Shown: in pieces, positions 26,489 through 34,634 of the stretch
Position numbering within the stretch: the stretch's first letter is position 1
Layout: each line of letters opens with the position of its first letter
DNA from: an uncultured Oscillospiraceae bacterium
GTDB lineage: Bacteria; Bacillota; Clostridia; Oscillospirales; Ruminococcaceae
Length of the DNA stretch: 64,000 bases
Assembly (NCBI GenBank): GCA_934513685.1
Contig: CAKSWY010000007.1
Span: forward strand, 1 to 64,000
Direction: 5' to 3'
Notes under the pieces: generated by a model
Database searches by the model: none
The model's input: only the letters and a program-made list of their open reading frames with translations
What the model was told of the DNA's origin: nothing
Made by a program: the position numbers and the translations under genes

Positions 26489-28525
26489 ATGCCCAGCACC
26501 ATTCTGCATCTGTTTCTGCCGGACCGCCCCCGGGATGGCGAAGGCCGCTCGCCCGCGCGGCAGCTGGCACACCTTCTGGGGCCGGAGGCTTCCGGCCTTC
26601 TCACCCTGCTGGAAGAGAGCGACACCGCCCTCACCTTCTGCGCCCAGGCGGAGGCCGCCCCGGCCCGGGCGGCCCTGCGCACGCTTATGGAGGCGCACCT
26701 GCCCCAGCTTCCCCCGGAACTTTACATGATTCAGGCGTACCCGGCCCCCGAAGAACCCGCCGCCCACCGGAACGACGCCGCCGAAGCACCGCTGAACGAG
26801 GACAATCTGCCCGACGAGCCGAAATCGGAGGACACCGCTGCCCCCCGGCCCAACCCGAGAGACAGCGCCCCGGACGATGACAACGACGAGGCCATTCTGC
26901 CGGATCTGACGGCCCGCACCCTGGCGGAGATCGACGGCCTGGTGGGAATGCGGGAATTTAAGGAGCTGGCCCATGAGATCGTCACGGTGGCCCCCCAGGT
27001 GCGGCGGCACGGCAGCTACCGCTCCTTCGCCAGCCAGACGTACCTATTCGTGTGCAACGAGGGCGATGGCCTGACCACCTGCCTGAAGCAGCTGTGCCGC
27101 CTGCTGGACGCCTGCGAGCTGTTCCAGACCGTCGGCGTGCAGCACCGCCTGACCGAGGCATCCTTCCCGTATCCCCGGGGCAAGGAGGGCCTGAAGGAGC
27201 CTTCGCTGCCCATGACGGCCCCCGGCGTGGAGCCGCTTATCTGCCTGGACATCAGCGAGTGGATGGGCCACACCGGCGAGCCCACGTTCCGCCGCTGGCT
27301 GATGAAGCTGATGCAGCAGCAGAACGGGCGGATTCTTGCCTTTCACATCCCCTATGTGGAGCAGCGGGTGCTGCAAACCACCCTGCTGGACCTGGCCGAC
27401 CTGAGCTTTGTACGGCCGGTGGTGCTGGACCCCCACCCCATGGACGAGCTGGTGGCCATCAGCCGGACTTTTCTGGAAAAGAACGGCTTCACGCTGGACG
27501 AGGACGCCGACAGCCTGCTGGAGCAGCGCATTCTGGCCGAAAAGAGCGATGGCCATTTTTACGGCATGAACACCCTGAGCAAGATGGCCCACGAGATGAT
27601 TTACCGCAAGCTGCTGTACAACAGCCACCACGGCCTGACCAACTCGCTGATTCAGGCCAACCAAGTGAGTGGCTTTGTGCCCGCCGAGGCCTCGGCCACC
27701 GCCGCCGAGATGCTGGCCGGGCTGGATGGGCTGGAAAACGTGCGCGGCCAGCTGAACGCCGTGGTGGAGCAGATCGTGTACGCCCGGCAGAACGGCATGA
27801 GCCCGCCCTGTATCCATATGCGCTTTGTGGGCAGCCCCGGAACCGGCAAGACCACGGTGGCCCGCATTCTGGGCAAAATGCTGAAGGAGGCCGGCGTTCT
27901 GCGCAACGGCGGCTTTGTGGAGATTCACGGCCGGGATCTGTGCGGCCAGTACGTGGGCCACACCGCCCCCCGCACCGAGAGCTTTGTGCGGGACGCCCTT
28001 GGCTCGGTGCTGTTTGTGGACGAGGCCTATTCCCTCTTCCGGCAGGAGGACGACGGGCGCGACTTCGGCCAGGAGGCCATTGACACCCTCATCACCTGCA
28101 TGGAAAACTACCGGGACGACCTGGTGGTGATCTTTGCCGGGTACCCGGACGAGATGGATCGCCTGATGAAGGCCAACGCCGGCCTTGCCAGCCGGATGCC
28201 CTACGAGATCCGGTTCGCCAACTACGGGCGGGACGAGCTGTGCCGCATTTTCCTGCATCTGGCCCGGGTCAATTTTGAGTGCTCTGAGGCCTTCTGCGCC
28301 GCCGTGCAGAGCTATTTTGACGCCCTGCCGGACAAGCTGCTGGGGGCCAAGGGCTTCAGCAACGCCCGGTTTGTGCGCAACCTGTACGAGCGTACCTGGG
28401 GCAAGGCCCTCACCCGCAGCCGCCTGGGCGGCAGCCTGACCCTCACCCCCGAGGACCTGGCCAACGCCGGGCGGGAGCTGAGCGTGGAAGTGCGCCAGCG
28501 CTCCCCCATCGGCTTCGGCCACTGA
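26489..28525 (+). CDS. Tandem AAA+ ATPase of the CbxX/CfxQ (SpoVK-like) family with inactive first module
   Basis: 678 aa. An Asp/Pro-rich linker (~85-135) precedes a first AAA-like module starting EIDGLVGMREFKELA; its P-loop reads NEGDGLTT (190-197) and lacks the lysine, so it should not bind ATP normally. The second module (~410-678) is complete: Walker A GSPGTGKTT (448-456), Walker B LFVDEA (508-513) and the CbxX-type RMPYEIRFANY region. Such proteins are hexameric remodelling ATPases (Rubisco activase CbbX, SpoVK). There is no Rubisco here. Operon neighbours are sigma-like and zinc-finger proteins upstream and a Nudix hydrolase 25 bp downstream. The client is unknown. Confidence 0.88.
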   Translation: MPSTILHLFLPDRPRDGEGRSPARQLAHLLGPEASGLLTLLEESDTALTFCAQAEAAPARAALRTLMEAHLPQLPPELYMIQAYPAPEEPAAHRNDAAEAPLNEDNLPDEPKSEDTAAPRPNPRDSAPDDDNDEAILPDLTARTLAEIDGLVGMREFKELAHEIVTVAPQVRRHGSYRSFASQTYLFVCNEGDGLTTCLKQLCRLLDACELFQTVGVQHRLTEASFPYPRGKEGLKEPSLPMTAPGVEPLICLDISEWMGHTGEPTFRRWLMKLMQQQNGRILAFHIPYVEQRVLQTTLLDLADLSFVRPVVLDPHPMDELVAISRTFLEKNGFTLDEDADSLLEQRILAEKSDGHFYGMNTLSKMAHEMIYRKLLYNSHHGLTNSLIQANQVSGFVPAEASATAAEMLAGLDGLENVRGQLNAVVEQIVYARQNGMSPPCIHMRFVGSPGTGKTTVARILGKMLKEAGVLRNGGFVEIHGRDLCGQYVGHTAPRTESFVRDALGSVLFVDEAYSLFRQEDDGRDFGQEAIDTLITCMENYRDDLVVIFAGYPDEMDRLMKANAGLASRMPYEIRFANYGRDELCRIFLHLARVNFECSEAFCAAVQSYFDALPDKLLGAKGFSNARFVRNLYERTWGKALTRSRLGGSLTLTPEDLANAGRELSVEVRQRSPIGFGH

Positions 28526-28550
28526 ACATCACCGGAAAGGAGCATCCCCC

Positions 28551-28970
28551 ATGCCGAAAACCGTCACTGTTTCCGCCGCCCTCATCTGTAAGGACGGGCG
28601 CTTTCTCGTTGGGCAGCGCCCCGCCCACAAGGCCCGCGGCCTTTTGTGGGAATTTGTGGGCGGCAAGCTGGAGCCGGGCGAGACCGGCCCCGAGGCGCTG
28701 ACCCGGGAATGCCGGGAAGAGCTGGGCGTGACCGTGGCCGTCGGCCCCCTGTACGCCCGCCTGACCCACACCTACCCGGACCTGACGGTGGAGCTGCTGC
28801 TCTACCAGGCCGCCATTGCCGAGGGCACGCCCCGGCTGCTGGAGCACGCGGCCCTTCGCTGGGTGGCCGTGGACGAGCTGGAGCAGTACGCCTTCTGCCC
28901 CGCGGACGCCCCCATTCTGGAGCGGCTGCGCACCGAAGGGCTGCCGCCGGAATTTTTGCCGGCGCCGTAA
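28551..28970 (+). CDS. Nudix hydrolase, MutT-like
   Basis: 139 aa. The Nudix box runs from G38 to V60 with the REcrEELGV core and binds Mg2+ for pyrophosphohydrolysis. The length and N-terminal layout (VSAALICKDGRFLVGQR) are those of MutT/8-oxo-dGTP or dCTP pyrophosphatases. AAAGGAG precedes the ATG. Probably the last gene of the sigma-like/AAA operon; it may only be a passenger there. Substrate unproven. Confidence 0.9.
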   Translation: MPKTVTVSAALICKDGRFLVGQRPAHKARGLLWEFVGGKLEPGETGPEALTRECREELGVTVAVGPLYARLTHTYPDLTVELLLYQAAIAEGTPRLLEHAALRWVAVDELEQYAFCPADAPILERLRTEGLPPEFLPAP

Positions 28971-28999
28971 TGCCCCTGCAAAAAAACACAGAAACAAAC

Positions 29000-29040
29000 G
29001 CCCCATGCGGACCCGCGTTGTGCCGGGTTCTGCATGGGGC
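29000..29040. terminator. Bidirectional terminator between Nudix gene and cotJC
   Basis: A stem of GCCCCATGC (29000-29008) with GCATGGGGC (29032-29040) plus an inner ACCCG/CGGGT pairing has seven A just upstream and T-rich sequence after it. Confidence 0.8.
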
Positions 29041-29062
29041 ATTTTGGGTTTTCGGCCACGCT

Positions 29063-29683
29063 TCAGCTGCCCGCCGGGCGGCTGGCGGGCGGCTTCAGGC
29101 TCGGGTTAAAGGCGTAGAAGTTCTTCTCGTTCAGCTGGTCCTTCAGCCGCTCCAGCGCCTCACCGAAGCGCTGGTAGTGGGTCACCTCCCGCTGGCGCAG
29201 AAAACGGATCACGTCCACCACATCCGGGTCATCCACCAGCCGCAGAATGTTGTCGTAGGTGGTGCGGGCCTTCTGCTCGGCGGCCAGATTCTCGTGCAGG
29301 TCGGTGATGGCGTCGCCCTTGCTGGCAAACTCCGTGGCCATGAAGGGAATGCCGCCCGCCGCCTGCGGCCAGACACCCGCGGTGTGGTCCACAAAATAGG
29401 GGGCCATGCCCTGCTGCTGGATCTGCTCCGGCGTTAGGCCCCGGCACAGCTGGCACACCAGCGTGCCCACCATCTCCAGATGGGCCAGCTCTTCGGTGCC
29501 GATGTCCGTCAGAATGCCCGCCAGCTGGGCGTTGGGCATGGCGTACCGCTGGCTCAGATACCGCAGGCTGGCGCCGATCTCGCCGTCCGGCCCGCCATAC
29601 TGGCTGATGATGACCTGAGCGGCGCGGGCGTCCGGGTTTTTGATGTGAATGGGGTACTGCAAATGCTTCTGATAGCTCCACAT
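29063..29683 (-). CDS. cotJC: CotJC / manganese-catalase-like spore coat protein
   Basis: 206 aa ferritin-like four-helix protein of the Mn-catalase family. Glu/His metal ligands are visible as the GTEELAHLEMV helix and the later HENLAAEQKAR and REVTHYQRFGEAL helices. In Bacillus it is an inner spore-coat protein; homologues also occur in non-sporulating clostridia, possibly as peroxide protection. The start MWSYQKHLQYP (29683) is the family N-terminus and follows GGAGAG. It lies 19 bp after the CotJA-CotJB fusion. Confidence 0.92.
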   Translation of the reverse strand: MWSYQKHLQYPIHIKNPDARAAQVIISQYGGPDGEIGASLRYLSQRYAMPNAQLAGILTDIGTEELAHLEMVGTLVCQLCRGLTPEQIQQQGMAPYFVDHTAGVWPQAAGGIPFMATEFASKGDAITDLHENLAAEQKARTTYDNILRLVDDPDVVDVIRFLRQREVTHYQRFGEALERLKDQLNEKNFYAFNPSLKPPASRPAGS

Positions 29684-29702
29684 GGGCGTTTCTCTCCTCC
29701 TC

Positions 29703-30077
29703 TCACATCCAGGGGAAGGGCGTGACCGCCCAACTCCAGGCATCGCTCTCGCTGAACACGTCGGTCATGCCCTCCTGCTCTTCCAGACGGGCGCGCAGTT
29801 CTTTGCGCTTTTGCAAAAGGTCGTTGTACTCGGCCAGCGCCTCGCAGTTTTCCGGGTTTACGTCCAGAAACAGGCGCAGGTCATCCAGGGCAAACCCCAA
29901 GGCCAGATAGTCCAGCCAGGGCTTTTTCCCCTTGGGCTTGCGGGGCGCGCCGCCCACCGCGTCCAGCGGTTTATCCAGCGCCTGAAACAGAGTGCCCCGG
30001 GTCAGGCCCTCCATCGGCGAATACAGGGCCGCGTATTCCTGGTAGGGAATGCCGACCATGGTTAAAGTCTCGCTCAT
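29703..30077 (-). CDS. CotJA-CotJB fusion protein
   Basis: 124 aa. Residues ~10-40 contain the CotJA-like core (SPMEGLTRGTLF..LDKP). Residues ~55-124 match CotJB, with a helix reading ALGFALDDLRLFLDVNPEN and the C-terminal SDAWSWAVTPFPWM that ends CotJB proteins in Trp-Pro-Trp. In Bacillus these are separate genes cotJA and cotJB before cotJC; here they are one frame with the same order. AAAGGAG precedes the ATG at 30077. The longer frame upstream is non-coding. No membrane segment. Confidence 0.82.
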   Translation of the reverse strand: MSETLTMVGIPYQEYAALYSPMEGLTRGTLFQALDKPLDAVGGAPRKPKGKKPWLDYLALGFALDDLRLFLDVNPENCEALAEYNDLLQKRKELRARLEEQEGMTDVFSESDAWSWAVTPFPWM

Positions 30078-30249
30078 CTGCGGGATCTCCTTTCGCTGCT
30101 GCATTGCCCGGCGGCGGTTCCGCCGGGGCTTGCCTTTAGCGTTTCCCGTTTTTTCGCCGGCATACCTCTGTGCTGCAAAAAAGCAGAGCCGAACGAGGGC
30201 AGAGCGCACCGCCGCCTTTGTTTCGACTTCGGCGCAGCGGGCGGCACTG

Positions 30250-30294
30250 CAAAAAAGCACACGCGGGGACGCTCTTCGCCTCTCCCGCGTGTGC
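30250..30294 (-). terminator. Terminator of the merR gene
   Basis: An 11-bp stem (30257-30267 with 30284-30294) is followed on the minus strand by six or seven T (complement of 30250-30256). The remaining 30078-30249 holds no gene and no clear promoter was found for the cotJ pair. Confidence 0.82.
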
Positions 30295-30365
30295 CGAATC
30301 GTTTTCGTTGTTCTATTTTGTACGAATAAATACCGGTCGCTTCTGCCGCACCCGGCCTGAGCAGC

Positions 30366-30830
30366 TCAGCCCGCGCTCACGTTCCGCTCCGTCTTTCCCG
30401 GTGTGCGGCCGTGGGATAGGTCGTACAGCACCTGAACCTCCGGCGGAAGCTTGTCCGGCAGCATGGCGTGAATGTGCTCTTCCCCGCCGTCCCGCATGGC
30501 CTGCTCGTAATACCAGCACTTGAACTGCAGCATGGCCAGGCTGTGCATCTGGGCTTCCAGCGTCTCCTTCTGGCGCTCCAGCAGCTGCCGGCGCTTGGGG
30601 TAGCTGCTGGCCCCCTCGGTGCACCACTGCATGAACTGCCGGATGTCCCGGATCTCCAGCCCGGAAGCCTTCAGGCACTCGATCACATGCAGCGCCTCCA
30701 GCTCCTGTTCGCCGAAGCGGCGCATACCGGAGACCCTCTCCATGTGGGGGAACAGCCCCTCTTTATCGTAATAGCGAAGGGTCGAGATGGGCAACCCCGT
30801 CATCTCCGATACCTGACCGATGGTGTACAT
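30366..30830 (-). CDS. MerR family transcriptional regulator
   Basis: 154 aa. The N-terminal MerR helix-turn-helix (MYTIGQVSEMTGLPISTLRY; DKEGLFP) is followed by the dimer helix and an effector part with FKCWYYEQAM, a layout seen in AdhR-like regulators of aldehyde or electrophile stress rather than metal sensors. AGGAG precedes the ATG. It is 113 bp downstream of a frameshifted azoreductase-like gene on the same strand and may once have regulated it. Confidence 0.9.
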   Translation of the reverse strand: MYTIGQVSEMTGLPISTLRYYDKEGLFPHMERVSGMRRFGEQELEALHVIECLKASGLEIRDIRQFMQWCTEGASSYPKRRQLLERQKETLEAQMHSLAMLQFKCWYYEQAMRDGGEEHIHAMLPDKLPPEVQVLYDLSHGRTPGKTERNVSAG

Positions 30831-30943
30831 TGCACGGCTCCTTTCTGCAGGGCGCTGGGCGTTTCTCCTGAAGTTAGCTTCAGCTTCCGGCTTTTATCCT
30901 AGCACACGGGCCGCTGTTTTACAAGGGGGCCTTTCTGCGGCAT

Positions 30944-31544
30944 TCAGTCTGCCGGGGCTGCCTTTTCCGCTAGCCTATCCCGGTCGGCCAGCATGGCCTT
31001 CAGTGTGCTTTGCAGGGTCCCGGCTGCTGCCGCAGGGTTTGCGTCCAAACCGGCCGCGCAGTAAAAGCGCAGGTCCTCAATGCCAAACATTCCGCAAAGT
31101 TCTTCCCAATACAGCTTCACGGACGGAACCTTGCGCAGCGGGCCGCCCGCCGTTGTAATGTAGGTCAGCCTTACAGAGCTTCGCCGGGCGGCCGTCGGCA
31201 CCATAGCCAAAGGTGACCGACTGGACACAGATATGCTCAATGTACACTTTCAGCTTCGAGGGAAACGAGGAATCCCAGAAGGGTGCCGCAACGACGATCT
31301 CATCCGCTGCCGCGAACTCCCGCGCCAGTGCATAGGCCGGCAGATCGGTACGCCCCGCTGCCAGCTCTGCATCGCGGGCCGCTACATCTTCCCCGCTCAT
31401 CGGCGCAAGGTCCAAATCCGCCACCCGGATTCTCTGCACACTGCAGATATCCTCCGAAAACACCTGCCGGATGTACGCGGCGGCAAGTTCTTCTGTGCGG
31501 GATTCGGCCCGCATACAGGCATCGACGTAAAGCACTCGTTTCAT
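30944..31544 (-). pseudogene. Frameshifted flavodoxin-fold NAD(P)H azoreductase/quinone reductase
   Basis: An AcpD/AzoR-type FMN oxidoreductase split into two frames. The 5' part (MKRVLYVDACMRAESRT; EIVVAAPFWDSSFPSKLKVYIEHI; FGYGADGRPAKLCK) reads in one frame. The continuation expected in the family (LTYITTAGGPL, then ELCGMFGIEDLRFYCAAGLD) is in another. The junction is at the CC of 31169-31170 (GG on the coding strand), where one extra G explains the shift. The start at 31544 is six bases after GAGGA. Both halves keep good coding sequence, so the lesion is recent or a sequencing error. Confidence 0.8.
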
Positions 31545-31632
31545 GATCATTCCTCGAAAAAGGTCCGTATTTCTGTGAGTTCAGCCTTCTTTCAAATTGT
31601 AGCATACAATCCGTATCAACGCCATACCGAAC

Positions 31633-32301
31633 TTACTCCCGGTATTTTTCCATCATTTCCCTGAAAAGCTCCGCGGCCGTCGGCGGCGTGTAGGTAATGG
31701 CGTTCGCACCGGCCGCAATCGTTTCTGCAATGGACGCTTCTGTGCGCCCGCCGGTGGCAATGATGGGCACCTCCGGGAATTCTCTGCGGATCTTCTGCAC
31801 CACCCGCGGCGTTTGGGCCGCACAGGCCACATTCAGAATCGAAGCGCCGTTCCGAATCCGCTCGGCAACATCGGTGTCTTCTTTTGTCACGGTGATGATC
31901 ACCGGAATGTCCACGGCCATTGCCACGGCGCGCAAATTTAAATTGGTAATGGGCGCATTGAGCACGACCCCCATGGCCCCCTGGCATTCCACGTCCTTGG
32001 CCAGCCCCACGGTGCGCATTCCGCTGGTCGTTCCGCCGCCCACGCCGCAGAACACCGGAATGTACGAGGCTTTGATGATGGCATCGCTGATGGCCTGCTG
32101 CGGTGTAAACGGATAAACCGCAAACACTGCATCTGCATCGCAGTTGCGGATGATGGCAAGGTCTGTGGTAAATACAAAGCTCTTGATTCTTCGCCCGTTT
32201 ACCACAATTCCTGTGGCGTTATAAACCGACTGCGGCAGTTTCAAAATGTTGTGGCGCAGCTGCCCTTCAATCCGGGGCGAGGTTTTCTTTTCTTCCGGCA
32301 T
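31633..32301 (-). CDS. TIM-barrel protein of unknown function
   Basis: 222 aa. Alternating strands and helices with VFCGVGGGTTSGMR, then DIPVIITVT and the C-terminal VPIIATGGRTEASIAETIAAGANAITY. The last is the phosphate-binding glycine loop of FMN- or phosphosugar-binding (beta/alpha)8 barrels such as IGPS, ThiG or NanE. No complete catalytic set of a named enzyme was recognised. AGGGAGGG precedes the ATG. It lies between tRNA-Tyr and the azoreductase relic, all leftward. Could be an epimerase, a phosphate-ligand hydrolase or a non-enzymatic barrel. Confidence 0.75.
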   Translation of the reverse strand: MPEEKKTSPRIEGQLRHNILKLPQSVYNATGIVVNGRRIKSFVFTTDLAIIRNCDADAVFAVYPFTPQQAISDAIIKASYIPVFCGVGGGTTSGMRTVGLAKDVECQGAMGVVLNAPITNLNLRAVAMAVDIPVIITVTKEDTDVAERIRNGASILNVACAAQTPRVVQKIRREFPEVPIIATGGRTEASIAETIAAGANAITYTPPTAAELFREMMEKYRE

Positions 32302-32425
32302 ACGTTCCGCCCTCCCTGTTTTTGATCGGCTTTTAGCATACCAGAGCGGGCCGCCCTTTTATTTGACAAATCGTGAACATACTATAAATATTTCCCACGG
32401 TACAGCGCCCCGGAATGATCTGCGC

Positions 32426-32460
32426 AAAAAGAAACGCGATGCTCAATTGAGCATCGCGTT
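32426..32460 (-). terminator. tRNA-Tyr terminator
   Basis: A perfect palindrome (32433-32446 with 32447-32460, tight AATT loop) immediately follows the tRNA CCA and is followed on the minus strand by five T. Confidence 0.85.
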
Positions 32461-32461
32461 C

Positions 32462-32546
32462 TGGTGGGAGCGGGTGGATTCGAACCACCGAAGCTATAAG
32501 CAGCAGATTTACAGTCTGTCCCCTTTGGCCACTCGGGAACACTCCC
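32462..32546 (-). tRNA. tRNA-Tyr (GTA)
   Basis: 85 nt class II tRNA. The acceptor GGGAGTG/CGCTCCC pairs with one G-U, the anticodon loop is CTGTAAA (anticodon GTA), it has a long variable arm, the T-loop GGTTCGAATCC, and an encoded 3' CCA. Confidence 0.97.
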
Positions 32547-32587
32547 ATATTTTGTTTTGTGTTGTCCGCACTCCTTAGTGCTTGTTT

Positions 32588-32616
32588 ATTATAGCAGGGG
32601 GGCGCTGCAAATGCAA
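32588..32616 (-). promoter_or_regulatory. tRNA-Tyr promoter
   Basis: Minus strand TTGCAT (32611-32616), 17 bp, TATAAT (32588-32593), ~40 bp before the tRNA. Confidence 0.82.
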
Positions 32617-32754
32617 GCTTTTTTTGAAAAAATTTTTGGCTTTTTTGAAATTTTCTTTTATCCCCGCAAATACCCCAATTTTTCCATCGTAACATCAGTG
32701 TTTTTCTCATTGTGGAATCCATTCCATTTTCTAGTTTTTTGCCGCTTCCTATGG

Positions 32755-32760
32755 TATAAT
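32755..32760 (+). promoter_or_regulatory. Extended -10 of the radical SAM gene
   Basis: TGGTATAAT (TGn extended -10) lies ~125 bp upstream of the radical SAM start; the -35 region is T-rich without a clear hexamer. Confidence 0.5.
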
Positions 32761-32888
32761 AACAATGCGGCAGCGCACTGCGCCCTTTTTAGGGGCCGAT
32801 GCGCACCGCCCCGGCCGGTTTGTTTGCCCCGGGCCGCTCTGCGCTTTCTGCCGCTGACTATTGATTTTCCGATTGGAGGAACCGATCC

Positions 32889-33758
32889 ATGCGATATTCC
32901 GGTGATGTTTACCGTCCCCCCAGTGAGGCCCACAGCCTGATCGTTCAGGTCACCTACGGGTGCTCCCACAACAAGTGCGCCTTCTGCAACATGTACAAGG
33001 CCAAGCGCTTTGCCATCCGCCCCATTGAAGAGGTGTTTGAGGACCTGGAATGGGCCCGCGCCCACTACCCCTACATTGAGCGGGTGTTCCTGGCCGACGG
33101 CGATGCCCTGATTCTGCCCATGGAACATCTGCAGCGCATTCTGGAGTTCATCCGGGAGCGCATTCCCGAATGCCAGCGGGTGGCCGTCTACGGCTCGCCC
33201 AAGAGCATCATCACCAAAACCCCGGCCCAGCTGGAAACCCTGCACGCCGAGGGCCTGGGCATTGTGTACATGGGCCTGGAGAGCGGCAACGAAGAGCTGC
33301 TGAAGCGCTACAACAAGGGCGAAACCGCCGCGCAGATCGTGGAGGCCGGCCTGAAGGTGCGCCGCGCGGGGCTGACGCTGTCCGTCACGGCCATCAACGG
33401 CATGGGCGGCGTGGAGATGTGGCAGCCCCATGCGCTGGACACAGCGGCGGCCCTTTCGGCCATGAAGCCCGAATACATCGGCCTGCTCACCCTGCGGGTG
33501 TACCACGGCACGCCCCTGGCCAAGTGGGTGCAGGAGGGCACGCTGACCCAGCTTGACCCCCTGCAGCTGGCGGCGGAGACCCGCCTGCTCATCGAGCATC
33601 TGGACAGTGAGGGCAGCGTGTTCCGCGCCAACCATGCGTCCAACTACCTGATCCTGAAGGGCACCCTGAACCGCGACAAGGCCGCCCTGCTGAAAAAGAT
33701 CGACGCCGCGCTGGAGGGCAAGCAGCCCTTCCGCCGGTTTGTGGAGCTGGGCTTCTGA
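32889..33758 (+). CDS. Radical SAM protein of unknown substrate
   Basis: 289 aa. C25-x4-C30-x2-C33 (CSHNKCAFC) binds the [4Fe-4S] cluster that cleaves S-adenosylmethionine. The Elp3/MiaB-like core includes RVFLADGDALIL, IVYMGLESGNEELLKRYNKGET and AINGMGG, and no extra C-terminal domain is present. Proteins of this type are annotated only as radical SAM (B12-lacking COG1032-like). ATG preceded by GGAGGAACC. Single gene between its promoter and a terminator; context does not reveal the substrate. Confidence 0.92.
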   Translation: MRYSGDVYRPPSEAHSLIVQVTYGCSHNKCAFCNMYKAKRFAIRPIEEVFEDLEWARAHYPYIERVFLADGDALILPMEHLQRILEFIRERIPECQRVAVYGSPKSIITKTPAQLETLHAEGLGIVYMGLESGNEELLKRYNKGETAAQIVEAGLKVRRAGLTLSVTAINGMGGVEMWQPHALDTAAALSAMKPEYIGLLTLRVYHGTPLAKWVQEGTLTQLDPLQLAAETRLLIEHLDSEGSVFRANHASNYLILKGTLNRDKAALLKKIDAALEGKQPFRRFVELGF

Positions 33759-33789
33759 GCCGCGTGTGCGGTTTGCCCCCCACAACACA

Positions 33790-33845
33790 AAAACCCGCGC
33801 CGGGCGCGGCCTGCTTTTGCAGGCTCTGCGCTCAGCGCGGGTTTT
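33790..33845. terminator. Bidirectional terminator
   Basis: A stem of 33790-33800 with 33835-33845 encloses a second hairpin (GCCTGC-TTTT-GCAGGC). Runs of A and T flank it. Serves the convergent radical SAM and DUF4422 genes. Confidence 0.85.
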
Positions 33846-33875
33846 GTTTTTTATTCAGGCAGCAGCGCGGCCGAT

Positions 33876-34634
33876 TTAATTGTGGCCCACCAGCTTGCGC
33901 CGCAGAAACGCGGCGATTTTTTTGCCCCAGTGCTGATTTTCCAGGAACACCACCGGCACTTCCCGATAGGTCACGCCCTCGGTCTCCAGCCACACGTCCA
34001 GCAGGCGCTCGCTCACAAAGCCGAACACCCGGGCGTCGTTCCGGCTGTACCCCGTCAGGTCCAGTCGCTCTTCCAGCCGCCCCAGCACCGCAAACAGCCA
34101 CCGGCACCAGGCGTCAAAGGTCTCGCGCCGCATCACCATCATGTTGAACCGGTGCCCCCAGGTGCGCTTCATCACCCGGTCGTAGGCAGGCAGGTAGGCA
34201 GGCCACTCTTCGCTGAGGATGGCCCGGGTCGTGTCCAGATCCACTGCATGGTGGGCGTGGGCATACTGGCTGTAATTGGTCTCGATCCAGTAATTGCGGG
34301 GGGTGGGCAGCACCGCCTGCACCCCGTTCAGGGCCTGCTCCAGCTCCGGGCCGGTCATCACCCGGGCCTTTTTGTCGCCGCGGCCCGGGCGGGCAAAGTG
34401 GCGGCGGTAATGGGCCAGGCCAATGGCATCGCCGGGCAGGTTTTTCCAGGCCCAGTACAGGCCGGTCAGCTCGCAGTAATGGGGGTTCTTGGCCGAGATG
34501 TTCTCGCCGGAATCATCCCGGGTGTAGCCGGGAATGCTCTCTTTGCCGGCGGCCCCCACCTGCACCGGCAGATACACCGGGTCGGCGGGCATCCAGTAGG
34601 GTTTGTGGGCCGCCACTACAACGCGGAGGTTCAT
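33876..34634 (-). CDS. DUF4422 glycosyltransferase-like protein
   Basis: 252 aa, starting VVVAAHKPYWMP and containing NPHYCELTGLYWAWKN and GLAHYRRHF, the signature of DUF4422 proteins found in capsule and exopolysaccharide loci, where they are putative glycosyltransferases. It overlaps the upstream glf by 4 nt (ATGA). With Glf upstream it may transfer galactofuranose, which is inference from context only. Confidence 0.88.
   Translation of the reverse strand: MNLRVVVAAHKPYWMPADPVYLPVQVGAAGKESIPGYTRDDSGENISAKNPHYCELTGLYWAWKNLPGDAIGLAHYRRHFARPGRGDKKARVMTGPELEQALNGVQAVLPTPRNYWIETNYSQYAHAHHAVDLDTTRAILSEEWPAYLPAYDRVMKRTWGHRFNMMVMRRETFDAWCRWLFAVLGRLEERLDLTGYSRNDARVFGFVSERLLDVWLETEGVTYREVPVVFLENQHWGKKIAAFLRRKLVGHN

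Noticed and set aside
26489..28525. Assignment of the AAA protein as sporulation SpoVK or Rubisco activase CbbX
   Set aside because: It shares the family ATPase domain but no Rubisco or spoVK context is present, and the degenerate first module differs from both.
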